Source: an uncultured Mollicutes bacterium (lineage in GTDB: Bacteria > Bacillota_I > Bacilli_A > Acholeplasmatales > Anaeroplasmataceae). Taken from it: DNA of 9,836 nt. The position numbers were made by a program, and so were the translations under genes. Within the stretch, counting starts at the first letter, position 1; the number at the start of each line of letters is the position of its first letter. Shown here piece by piece: positions 1 through 6,737 of the stretch. The notes beneath the pieces are model-generated. The model had not been told where the DNA came from and made no database searches. It worked only from the letters and a program-made list of their open reading frames with translations. The stretch spans positions 1 to 9,836 of the forward strand of contig UQGR01000048.1 in assembly GCA_900540705.1 (NCBI GenBank). Direction: 5' to 3'.

Positions 1-318
1 CGTAAACTGGCTGCAAAAGTATGTAAAGAAGTAAATCCTGAGATCAGTGTATTTGAAGGAAGAATCTGTTCCGGAGATCAGTTTATCTCAGATAAGAGCG
101 TTAAAGATGCCATCATTTCAGAATTTGGTGGATTTGCAGTAGAGATGGAAGGTGCTGCTATCGGTCAGGCTGCTTATCTGAACCATATTCCATTCCTTGT
201 AGTAAGAGCAATCTCTGATAAGGCAGACGGAAGTGCTCACATGGATTACGCTGAGTTTGAGATGGCGGCAATTGAACACAGTGTCAAATTAACTGTAAGA
301 ATGATCCAGGAATTGTAA
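1..318 (+). CDS. mtnN: 5'-methylthioadenosine/S-adenosylhomocysteine nucleosidase, C-terminal part (5' end outside window)
   Basis: The reading frame is open from the first base and ends in TAA, leaving 105 residues of a family that is usually about 230 long. The enzyme cleaves the glycosidic bond of methylthioadenosine and S-adenosylhomocysteine, releasing adenine, in the cytoplasmic methyl-cycle and AI-2 precursor pathway. Visible family signatures are the segment FEGRICSGDQFI, the nucleoside-binding VEMEGAA (Met49 and Glu50 of the visible part) and RAISDKAD, whose Asp73 matches the catalytic acid that protonates adenine. The end, with an acidic/aromatic stretch followed by AAIEHSVKL and a short helix, is also typical. 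Codon use is more GC-rich than in the genes after position 600, so this gene may come from a different genome or genomic region than dnaE. A 5-bp hairpin (319-323 with 329-333) follows the stop but has no T-run, so I do not call it a terminator. Confidence 0.93.
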   Translation, partial: RKLAAKVCKEVNPEISVFEGRICSGDQFISDKSVKDAIISEFGGFAVEMEGAAIGQAAYLNHIPFLVVRAISDKADGSAHMDYAEFEMAAIEHSVKLTVRMIQEL

Positions 319-412
319 TCTGCAAGAAGCAGATGAAATAAAGCGGCACGTGAACTGTATTTCGGCACAGTCTGCAGAACTTTGCATATACTGAAATAGA
401 CAATCGAAAAGA

Positions 413-826
413 ATGCAGGATCGTACGATGTATCTGAAAGAATATTTTCCGTTTTATACCACATATGCAAATCCTCTTCTGTATGAAGGAGAACGGATGC
501 AGGATAAAGAATTTAACCTGATGAAATCCTATTATCCGGGGACTGTACAGCATATTCAGGAGAAAATAGAATTTGATGATAGTCTGGTAGATTATTCAAA
601 AGAGGGGGTATATCCAGTTCGAATCAGCGTGACCAATTCGTCCAATCTCTCTACTTCTGAAACCTTATATCTTACAATATATTCTTTGGACTCCATAGAG
701 TCAGAAAAAAATTGGTTTTTTATTCCCATTCTTCTTGTAGGAGTAGGGCTGATAGGAGCCATAGGGATTGGTTTCTATCTTTATAAGAAAAGAAGAAATT
801 GCAATAAATCAGAAAATAATCTATAA
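413..826 (+). CDS. Apparently chimeric ORF: small cytoplasmic protein start joined to a surface-protein C-terminus
   Basis: The 137-residue ORF has two unlike halves. Residues 1-53 (YLKEYFPFY, ANPLLYEGE, MKSYYPGT, HIQEKIE) resemble, from memory, small conserved Lachnospiraceae proteins of about 100 residues with a tyrosine-rich start and an acidic helix; their function is unknown. From residue 54 the sequence changes character. FDDSLVDYSKEGVYPVRIS followed by a Ser/Thr-rich strand and LYLTIYSLDS looks like the last strands of a bacterial Ig-like surface domain. Then come a hydrophobic helix (about 101-122) and the basic tail YKKRRNCNK, as in a membrane-anchored extracellular protein, but with no signal peptide or ectodomain. 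No single known family would have this plan. The ATG at 428 has a better ribosome site (AGGA at 417-420) than the one at 413 and may be the true start. The downstream half is probably the 3' remnant of a larger surface-protein gene preceding dnaE. It is unlikely to be a functional single protein. Confidence 0.5.
   Translation: MQDRTMYLKEYFPFYTTYANPLLYEGERMQDKEFNLMKSYYPGTVQHIQEKIEFDDSLVDYSKEGVYPVRISVTNSSNLSTSETLYLTIYSLDSIESEKNWFFIPILLVGVGLIGAIGIGFYLYKKRRNCNKSENNL
563..575. other. Probable junction between two unrelated sequences (assembly join or recombination breakpoint)
   Basis: To the left, gene content and codon use fit a moderate-GC Lachnospiraceae-like genome (mtnN and a small conserved protein). 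To the right, everything fits one AT-rich genome. The protein character of the ORF at 413-826 changes within these bases, between IQEKIE and FDDSL. The local sequence, GAAAATAGAATTTGATGAT (562-580), is low in complexity and could offer a short overlap for a false join. The open frame across the point can be coincidence. No transposase, inverted repeat or tRNA end is visible here to explain a biological insertion. Confidence 0.5.
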
Positions 827-827
827 T
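799..827 (+). promoter_or_regulatory. Sigma-A type promoter for dnaE
   Basis: A -35 element TTGCAA (799-804, four of six consensus bases) and a perfect -10 TATAAT (822-827) are separated by exactly 17 bases. The predicted start is near 834, about 24 bases before the dnaE ATG and just upstream of its AGGAAGG ribosome site. The promoter overlaps the last codons and stop of the preceding ORF, so dnaE need not depend on read-through from it. Confidence 0.6.
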
Positions 828-857
828 AGATTTAAAGACTAGGAAGGGTGTGATAGA

Positions 858-3791
858 ATGAAAGGTTTTTTATATGGACAAACGGAATTTAATCTTTTAA
901 AAAATGCCATTCATTTAAATGATTATATCCACCAGGCAAAAAGCCATCAATTTGACTTCCTTTCTATCACCGATAGTAATCTATATGGAGCCTATAAATT
1001 TTACCAGCTTTGTAAAAAAAATAATATTCAGCCGATTATTGGACTTGAAATCACCTATATGGATGAGGATAATTTTGATTCCAAAATATTAGCCTATGCC
1101 AAAAATGAAAGTGGTTATAAAAATCTTTTAAAAATTAGTACCTATTTAAGCACAGATGAAAAACCTGCAGGTTTGGATTTTTTAAAGGAGTATAGGGAGG
1201 AGCTTCTTTTTGTGAGTGTCTTCAATGAGTCCATATTAGAGCGATACTATACCTCTAAATCCTATTCAGAACTCAATATAAAATTAGAGGAATTAAATTC
1301 CTATTTTGAATTTTATGTAGGATATTCTTATACCAATCGCTTAGATAGACTAGAAGTAAATCAAGCTTTTCGTACCTATGCAAATGATAGAGGTATTTCA
1401 ACTGTCCCGGTCGAAAATTGCCGATATCTCAAAGAAAAGGATGCTATCATCTATGAAGCCTTGACAAAAATAGGAGGAGTTGAGCATGTAGTTAAGGATT
1501 ATGAAGACTATAGCTTTGATGATAGTCCCTTAGCTTCAAAGGAATTAGATTCCTTTATAGCTAAAATTAAGCTGGATTTATATCCTAAAAAATATTATCT
1601 GCCTAAATATCCGAATACAAAGGGAGCCTCTGCTAAAGATTTTTTGCAGGGACTATGTCAAAAGGGACTATATCGTAGACTGCTTGGCCAGGTTCTTCCA
1701 GAATACCAGCAGCGCCTTTTCTATGAGCTTTCTATCATTGATAAAATGGGCTATAATGACTATTTTCTCATTGTATGGGATTACATTTTATATGCGAAAA
1801 AGAGAAATATATTGGTGGGTCCTGGACGTGGAACAGTGGCAGGGTCCTTGGTTGCTTATTGTTTAGGAATTACAGAGATTGACCCTTTGAAATATAACCT
1901 GTGGTTTGAGCGATTTTTAAATCCAGAACGTGTAAGCATGCCAGATATTGATACAGATTTTCCTGATAATTATCGAGATGAGGTTATCCAATATGTACAG
2001 AAGGTATATGGTGAAAAACAAGTTTGTAGTATTTCAGCCTTCAATTCGTTTTTATTAAAATCCTCTATTAGAGATTTAGGACGGATTAGAAAAATGGACA
2101 ATGATAGACAGGACGAATTGATCCGTTTAGTTGAAAGCTCTGAGAACTATGATGCTTTATTAGAGACGTATAAGGAGCGGCAGGACATCTATGACTTTTT
2201 ATATATTATAAGAGGACTAGAAGGCTTGCCGCGTCATGTCTCCACTCATGCAGCAGGGGTCATCATTTCCTCTATTCCGTTAGATGATATCATTCCTCTC
2301 CAACAGGGGGGCAATCATTTATATCAATCTCAGCTAGAGGCAGTTGACCTTGAGCAGATTGGTTTATTGAAAATGGATTTCTTAGGAATAAGAAACCTTA
2401 CCATCATCGATCAGATTATTCATAAAATACCTAACTTTGATATAGATAGGCTCAGAAAAATTCCTATGAATGATTTTAAAACATATCAGCTTCTTCAAAG
2501 AGCGGACACTCTTGGAGTGTTCCAATTAGAATCTGAAGGGATTCAAAAGGTTCTATTGAATTTAAAACCAGAAACCTTTGAGGATATAGTGGCCGTACTT
2601 GCCTTATATCGGCCAGGTCCTATGGAAAACATTGACGAGTTTATTGCAAGACGTCATGGGAAGCCATTTACTTATCTTCATGCTTCCTTAGAACCGATTT
2701 TAAAGTCCACCTATGGAATTATCGTATATCAGGAACAAATTATGCAGATTGCTCAGGTGTTTGCTGGATTTACCTTAGGAGAGGCAGATATATTGAGAAG
2801 AGCCGTAGCTAAGAAAAAGGAAGAAGAACTTCTGCGTTTAGAGGAAAGCTTTTTAAAGCGTTCCATAGAACATGGGTATTCTCTAGAGGTAGCCAAAAGT
2901 ATTTATCAATATATTTTAAAATTTGCCAACTATGGATTTAATAAATCTCATACAGTAGCCTATGGAATGGTTGCCTATCAAATGGCTTATTTAAAGGCAA
3001 ATTATTTTGATATCTTTATTTCTAAAATATTGAATAACGTGATTGGAGCTACGAAGACTATGGTAGGCTACATACAGTATGCTAAGACGCATCAGGTGTT
3101 AACCTTTAAGCCGAATATCAATATCTCTTCTAATATCTTTGAAGTTACACCGAAAGGAATGTATTTGCCATTACAGGCTATTCATTCAATTGGAGAAACC
3201 ACGGCGCTTGAAATCGTAAAAGAGCGTGAGAATGGTCCTTATACAAACTACTTTGAGTTTAAAGCGCGTACTAAAGTGAATGTTGCTGTATTAGAGGCAT
3301 TAATCTATGCGGGGGCTTTGGATGATTTTGGTTTAACAAAGAAGCAAATGATAGATGCAAAGAGTCAGCATGATGAACTGATACAACGACATTTGCCAGA
3401 TCGAATTGTAGATACCTCAGAGTATGATTTTCAATTTCTCCAAGAAAAGGAAGCCGAATATTTAGGATTTAATTTAGAATATGATTTGTTCCGCAATATC
3501 AAGGAATATCATCAAAAATACCATGCAAATTATATTCAACACCCTATGGGAAGAACAATTGTTAGTTTAGAACGTTTGAAGGAAATAGAAACTAAGAATA
3601 AGGAAAAAATGCTTGTAGGTATAATGCATGATGGTAGAACAATGATTGATTTTGTTATTTTTCCATCCTTGTATAGAGTGATTCCCTTTCAGTTTAAAAC
3701 GGGAAAACTTTATCAAATTGAGTATTCCAAAAATAAGGATGCTAAGACAAATCGTGATAAACTTGTTATTAAAAATGTGATAGAGTGCTAA
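858..3791 (+). CDS. dnaE: DNA polymerase III subunit alpha, DnaE type, short form with degenerate PHP domain
   Basis: This is a C-family replicative polymerase. In PolC-containing Bacillota, DnaE extends primers mainly on the lagging strand. Domain order: PHP domain (about 1-200), catalytic core (about 280-560), beta-clamp-binding and fingers region (about 560-730), tandem helix-hairpin-helix (about 770-825) and a short OB fold (about 915-977). The polymerase aspartates are present: PDIDTDF (Asp363, Asp365) and KMDFLG (Asp507). GPGRGTVAGS, LYRPGPMENIDEFI, YQEQIMQIA, LRRAVAKKK and GFNKSHTVAYG are further family motifs. The PHP metal site is largely lost: the opening HxxxH is replaced (Phe4, Gln8), TDH reads TDS (39-40 region), and the later NDVHY reads ENCRY, so a PHP nuclease is unlikely. 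At 977 residues it is shorter than B. subtilis DnaE (about 1115), mainly at the C-terminus. Start: ATG with AGGAAGG at 841-847. A promoter lies just upstream and a terminator overlaps the 3' end. Confidence 0.96.
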   Translation: MKGFLYGQTEFNLLKNAIHLNDYIHQAKSHQFDFLSITDSNLYGAYKFYQLCKKNNIQPIIGLEITYMDEDNFDSKILAYAKNESGYKNLLKISTYLSTDEKPAGLDFLKEYREELLFVSVFNESILERYYTSKSYSELNIKLEELNSYFEFYVGYSYTNRLDRLEVNQAFRTYANDRGISTVPVENCRYLKEKDAIIYEALTKIGGVEHVVKDYEDYSFDDSPLASKELDSFIAKIKLDLYPKKYYLPKYPNTKGASAKDFLQGLCQKGLYRRLLGQVLPEYQQRLFYELSIIDKMGYNDYFLIVWDYILYAKKRNILVGPGRGTVAGSLVAYCLGITEIDPLKYNLWFERFLNPERVSMPDIDTDFPDNYRDEVIQYVQKVYGEKQVCSISAFNSFLLKSSIRDLGRIRKMDNDRQDELIRLVESSENYDALLETYKERQDIYDFLYIIRGLEGLPRHVSTHAAGVIISSIPLDDIIPLQQGGNHLYQSQLEAVDLEQIGLLKMDFLGIRNLTIIDQIIHKIPNFDIDRLRKIPMNDFKTYQLLQRADTLGVFQLESEGIQKVLLNLKPETFEDIVAVLALYRPGPMENIDEFIARRHGKPFTYLHASLEPILKSTYGIIVYQEQIMQIAQVFAGFTLGEADILRRAVAKKKEEELLRLEESFLKRSIEHGYSLEVAKSIYQYILKFANYGFNKSHTVAYGMVAYQMAYLKANYFDIFISKILNNVIGATKTMVGYIQYAKTHQVLTFKPNINISSNIFEVTPKGMYLPLQAIHSIGETTALEIVKERENGPYTNYFEFKARTKVNVAVLEALIYAGALDDFGLTKKQMIDAKSQHDELIQRHLPDRIVDTSEYDFQFLQEKEAEYLGFNLEYDLFRNIKEYHQKYHANYIQHPMGRTIVSLERLKEIETKNKEKMLVGIMHDGRTMIDFVIFPSLYRVIPFQFKTGKLYQIEYSKNKDAKTNRDKLVIKNVIEC

Positions 3792-3808
3792 GCTCTATCA
3801 TATTTTTT
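3771..3808 (+). terminator. Intrinsic terminator overlapping the end of dnaE, stop codon in the loop
   Basis: TGATAGAG (3778-3785) pairs perfectly with CTCTATCA (3793-3800). The stem extends outward through a G-T pair, a T-A pair and five A-T pairs (3771-3777 with 3801-3807), and a run of six T follows the core stem (3803-3808). The seven-base loop (3786-3792) contains the dnaE TAA at 3789-3791. A ribosome terminating on dnaE would cover this hairpin, so termination may depend on whether dnaE is being translated. The A-run on the 5' side means it could also act on the opposite strand. Confidence 0.8.
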
Positions 3809-3823
3809 ATTAGGGTGATGCTA

Positions 3824-4915
3824 TTGGAACGTTACTATATTTATAAAAAGGATTTGGACAATACAAGCTTACTTGAGGCCTATAAAGCAGAATTAACTAA
3901 AAAGAATAAAAAATTTATTTTAGATGTAGATGAAGACTTAATTGCAATAACTAAAGGGTACTATGTTTATCCCTTTATTGATGGAATGGTTAAGGATTTA
4001 GAATATTTAATTGTCTCCGACCATAAACAAAAATCAGGAAAAATTGATATGCGCTGTAATGTAGCTTCAAGGGAATTTATCTTAAATGAATTAAATACTA
4101 GTCAGTTTGAGGAAGAGACCATCTCCTTAGAGGAACTAAATATTTTTAATCATTCTGATCTTCAAAAATATGAGGATTTGTTTATTTCTGTTTTGCTTGA
4201 TCGAGCCACAATTGCAATTTGTCAAAGACATAATTTAATTTTAACAGATAAGAATAATACGATTGATATTGCACCGATAAGAGATTTTCAGGAAATTAAT
4301 AAACGATTTTATTTAGAAGAAATTTATGTGATGGAATATTTTGAAAAAGGAAAGAGAAACGTATATAAAAGTGTGTTTTCTAGCTATTTTAATGCCTTCT
4401 ATACCTTTGACTATCTAAAGACAAAAGAATATATGGATTTTTATAAAAGATTTAAATCTCCCGTTGCATATATTCCTAAAGACTACATAGACTTTTATTA
4501 TGATATAGCTTATCAGGTGTATTTAAATACCTGTGAGGAATTAAAATATATCAAGGAATCTGATTTATTAACTAAGGTTAGAAAAAATGTTCAGTATGAG
4601 CAATATTCTATGCATGAGGAATATTTAGATAAACTGATTTTCTATTTTAGAAAAAAAATGTATCTATCTTCCTATTCAAAAAGAAGCACTGGATTAAAAT
4701 ATGATGTTTTTTATTGCTATTTAACTTTAAAGTTTAATCCTCAAAGTGGATATCAATTAGCCTCCTATGTGAAGGATGGTATTCTTGAAGACAATTATAT
4801 TAAGCTGTTATCCTACGCTCAAAAACAAGGGAACTCCCTTGCTAAAAAAGCTCTTTATGAATACTACACAAATCCTAAAACGTATAATGCATATTATGTA
4901 AAACGTTATTCCTAA
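3824..4915 (+). CDS. Hypothetical protein, tyrosine- and lysine-rich, possible Sel1-like repeat at C-terminus
   Basis: I do not recognise this 363-residue protein. It has no signal peptide and no clear membrane helix and should be cytoplasmic. The N-terminal ~140 residues look alpha/beta with an acidic middle; the rest looks helical and is very rich in Tyr, Phe and Lys. Near the end, YIKLLSYAQKQGNSLAKKAL followed by YEYY resembles a Sel1/TPR-type helical hairpin (aromatic, AxxQGN, AxxAL, YY spacing), and the preceding ~30 residues may be a degenerate second unit. That assignment is weak. Start choice: the frame extends back to a GTG at 3785, but that codon lies in the dnaE terminator stem. 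AGGGTGAT (3812-3819) overlaps the ATG at 3818, so it cannot serve that ATG; it sits four bases before the TTG at 3824, which I prefer. The ATG at 3818 remains possible. The gene starts 32 bases after the dnaE stop, just beyond the terminator, with no obvious promoter of its own. Confidence 0.72.
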   Translation: MERYYIYKKDLDNTSLLEAYKAELTKKNKKFILDVDEDLIAITKGYYVYPFIDGMVKDLEYLIVSDHKQKSGKIDMRCNVASREFILNELNTSQFEEETISLEELNIFNHSDLQKYEDLFISVLLDRATIAICQRHNLILTDKNNTIDIAPIRDFQEINKRFYLEEIYVMEYFEKGKRNVYKSVFSSYFNAFYTFDYLKTKEYMDFYKRFKSPVAYIPKDYIDFYYDIAYQVYLNTCEELKYIKESDLLTKVRKNVQYEQYSMHEEYLDKLIFYFRKKMYLSSYSKRSTGLKYDVFYCYLTLKFNPQSGYQLASYVKDGILEDNYIKLLSYAQKQGNSLAKKALYEYYTNPKTYNAYYVKRYS

Positions 4916-4943
4916 AAACTGCATATAATAATATGGTGATTTT

Positions 4944-5150
4944 ATGAAAACAATTTATTGGTCAATGCTAGGGATTTGTCTGATTTATATGCTCAGTATT
5001 CTCATTTTTCATCCTCTGCTGAAAATTTATCGTTCTCAGAAAAAATCTCTAAAAGACAAATATCTTTACAAAAGACATCATTTTTTTCCATTATTTTATT
5101 TGGGATTTCTCTTGGAAGTTCTGTTCTTAATTTTAATTTTTATTGAATGA
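4944..5150 (+). CDS. Small two-helix membrane protein, unknown function
   Basis: This is a 68-residue protein with two predicted membrane helices (about 5-24 and 47-67) joined by a strongly basic loop (27-46: YRSQKKSLKDKY, KRHH). The positive-inside rule puts that loop in the cytoplasm and both ends outside. GGTGAT (4935-4940) lies three bases before the ATG and supports the start. The stop is TGA, while the other complete genes here end in TAA. It begins 28 bases after the preceding hypothetical gene and probably shares its transcript. It ends shortly before the pgk promoter with no clear terminator between. An alternative ORF in another frame over the same bases (4958-5146) lacks a ribosome site and is less likely. 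I recognise no family. Confidence 0.6.
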   Translation: MKTIYWSMLGICLIYMLSILIFHPLLKIYRSQKKSLKDKYLYKRHHFFPLFYLGFLLEVLFLILIFIE

Positions 5151-5182
5151 AAAATTGGTAATACGTTTTCTTATATTTTTAT

Positions 5183-5211
5183 TTGAAATAAAGTCTTTAA
5201 AATGATATAAT
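5183..5211 (+). promoter_or_regulatory. Extended -10 sigma-A promoter of the pgk operon
   Basis: A -35 TTGAAA (5183-5188) and a perfect -10 TATAAT (5206-5211) are separated by 17 bases, with TG at 5203-5204 forming an extended -10. The predicted start is near 5218, giving a leader of about 36 bases that contains the ribosome site GGAGG at 5239-5243. No convincing operator or catabolite-responsive palindrome is visible around it. The consensus quality fits a highly expressed glycolytic operon. Confidence 0.82.
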
Positions 5212-5253
5212 GTAAAAGGAAAAAATGGCTTTATTTTTGGAGGATTAATAAAT

Positions 5254-6444
5254 ATGGCTAAAAAAATTGTTTCAGATTTACAAGTAAAGGGCAAGAAAGT
5301 TTTAATTCGTGTTGACTTTAATGTCCCAATGAAGGACGGTGTAATCACAGATGATACCCGTATCCGTGCTGCGTTACCTACGATTCAATATGTTATTGAG
5401 CATCAGGGTAAGGCAATAGTTTTTTCTCACTTAGGACGTATTAAGGAAGAAGCAGACTTTGCAAAGAATGACTTAACTCCAGTAGCTAAGAGATTAGAGG
5501 AGTTAATTAAGAAGCCTGTTAAATTCGTAAATGCAACTAGAGGCAAAGAGCTTGAAGAGGCTGCATCTAAGCTTGGTGAAGGAGAAATCCTTATGTTCCA
5601 GAATACAAGATATGAGGATTTAGATGGCAAAAAGGAATCAAAGAATGATCCTGAGCTTGGAAAGTATTGGGCATCCTTAGGTGACGTATTTGTCAATGAT
5701 GCATTTGGTACTGCACACCGTGCTGCCGCTTCTAATGTTGGTATTGCTGCAAATGTGAGTGAAACTGCTGCAGGTTTCTTATTAGAAAAAGAAATTAGAT
5801 ACATTGGTGGAGCTGTGGATGAGCCAGTTCGTCCATATATTGCAATCTTAGGAGGCGCAAAGGTTTCTGATAAGATTGGAGTAATTGAAGCTTTATGTGA
5901 AAAAGCAGATAAGATTTTAATTGGTGGAGCTATGATGTTCACTTTCTTAAAAGCCTTAGGAAAAAATATTGGTGCTTCTAAGTGTGAAGATGATAAGCTT
6001 GATCTAGCAAAGGAATTATTAGCTAAAGCAGGTTCAAAATTAGTATTACCAGTAGATACCGTTTGTGCAAAGGAATTTGCAGATGTTCCTGGAGTTGTAA
6101 AGTCTGTTGACGCATTAGCAGCAGATGATATGGGCTTAGATATTGGTCCAAAAACTCTTGAAGTGTTTGCCGAGGTATTATCTGGCGCTAAGACGGTAGT
6201 TTGGAATGGACCTATGGGTGTATTCGAAATGAAGAATTACGCGGCAGGTACAATTGGTGTATGTGAGCTTCTTGCTAATCTTAAGGATGCAAACACCATT
6301 ATTGGTGGTGGTGATTCTGCAGCTGCAGCTGAATCCTTAGGATATGCAGATAAGTTTTCACACATTTCTACAGGGGGCGGAGCTTCTCTAGAGTATTTAG
6401 AGGGCAAAGTATTACCTGGTATTGCTTGTGTAGACGAAAAGTAA
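5254..6444 (+). CDS. pgk: Phosphoglycerate kinase
   Basis: This 396-residue cytoplasmic enzyme transfers phosphate from 1,3-bisphosphoglycerate to ADP in lower glycolysis; length is typical for bacteria. The N-terminal substrate domain shows RVDFNVPMKDG, DDTRIRAALPT (Arg36), SHLGR, a FQNTRYED segment and NDAFGTAHRAAAS. The C-terminal nucleotide domain shows LGGAKVSDKI (Lys204), DIGPKTLEVF, VVWNGPMGVFE, GGGDSAAAAE (351 onward) and STGGGASLEYLEG. One oddity is that the usual HRAHxS basic patch reads HRAAAS, with Ala158 where His is common; the neighbouring His155 and Arg156 are kept, so activity is likely. The ATG follows GGAGG (5239-5243) at 10 bases. It is the first gene of an operon with the HPr-like gene and tpiA, starting from the promoter at 5183. 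gapA, often next to pgk, is not in this window. Confidence 0.97.
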   Translation: MAKKIVSDLQVKGKKVLIRVDFNVPMKDGVITDDTRIRAALPTIQYVIEHQGKAIVFSHLGRIKEEADFAKNDLTPVAKRLEELIKKPVKFVNATRGKELEEAASKLGEGEILMFQNTRYEDLDGKKESKNDPELGKYWASLGDVFVNDAFGTAHRAAASNVGIAANVSETAAGFLLEKEIRYIGGAVDEPVRPYIAILGGAKVSDKIGVIEALCEKADKILIGGAMMFTFLKALGKNIGASKCEDDKLDLAKELLAKAGSKLVLPVDTVCAKEFADVPGVVKSVDALAADDMGLDIGPKTLEVFAEVLSGAKTVVWNGPMGVFEMKNYAAGTIGVCELLANLKDANTIIGGGDSAAAAESLGYADKFSHISTGGGASLEYLEGKVLPGIACVDEK

Positions 6445-6467
6445 TTTAAAAAAGGAGAATTGAAGTT

Positions 6468-6716
6468 ATGCAAAAACAAATTGTAGTAAAAAGTACAGTA
6501 GGTTTACATGCTAGTTTAGCTGCTAAGGTTGTTCAGGCGGCTTCTAAATATTCTGTAGATATTAATTTACATTACCATAATAAGGTTATCGATGTTAAAT
6601 CTATTTTAGGTTTAATGTCTTTGGCTATTCCAAAGGGTGAAAATGTCATCGTTGAGGCTACAGGAGAGCAGGCTGAGGCTGCAATTAATGACATCGCTTC
6701 AATTTTGGAAAAATAA
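6468..6716 (+). CDS. HPr-like phosphocarrier protein with altered active-site motif
   Basis: The 82-residue protein matches HPr in length and along its sequence: KSTVGLHA at the active site, QAASKY, the regulatory segment VKSILGLMSLAIPKGE and a C-terminal helix. HPr normally carries phosphate from Enzyme I to sugar permeases via His15, and in Bacillota is phosphorylated on Ser46 by HPr kinase to act with CcpA. Here the His (His14) and Ser (Ser45) are kept, but the usual HARPA reads HASLA: the Arg that stabilises phosphohistidine is Ser16 and the Pro is Leu17. Weak or no PTS transfer is therefore expected, while Ser-phosphorylation remains possible. In Bacillus the paralogue Crh has lost the His instead and is purely regulatory, which is a partial parallel. 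It lies 23 bases after pgk (AAAGGAG at 6451-6457) and 21 before tpiA, so it is co-expressed with glycolytic enzymes. I withhold ptsH because it may not be the transport HPr. Confidence 0.88.
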   Translation: MQKQIVVKSTVGLHASLAAKVVQAASKYSVDINLHYHNKVIDVKSILGLMSLAIPKGENVIVEATGEQAEAAINDIASILEK

Positions 6717-6737
6717 TTAGTAAAGGAAGAAAAATAT

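Noticed and set aside
319..333. Hairpin TCTGC/GCAGA after mtnN as a terminator
   Set aside because: The stem has only five pairs and no T-run follows.
246..553. Two minus-strand ORFs over the mtnN end and the start of the chimeric ORF
   Set aside because: They overlap each other in different frames, have no ribosome sites, and lie antisense to better-supported frames.
1684..1866. 60-residue plus-strand ORF inside dnaE
   Set aside because: It overlaps the conserved polymerase catalytic core in another frame; dnaE is certain here.
3785..3823. Longer start (GTG at 3785 or ATG at 3818) for the gene after dnaE
   Set aside because: The GTG lies in the terminator stem and inside the dnaE reading frame. 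The ATG at 3818 overlaps the only ribosome site. The TTG at 3824 has proper spacing.
4883..4929. Two TATAAT hexamers (4883-4888 and 4924-4929) as a promoter for the small membrane protein gene
   Set aside because: No recognisable -35 lies 16-18 bases before either one, and such hexamers are common in DNA this AT-rich.
5427..5942. 171-residue ORF on the minus strand
   Set aside because: It is the antisense shadow of pgk: Ser/Pro/Ala-rich, no ribosome site, and pgk is conserved across all of it.
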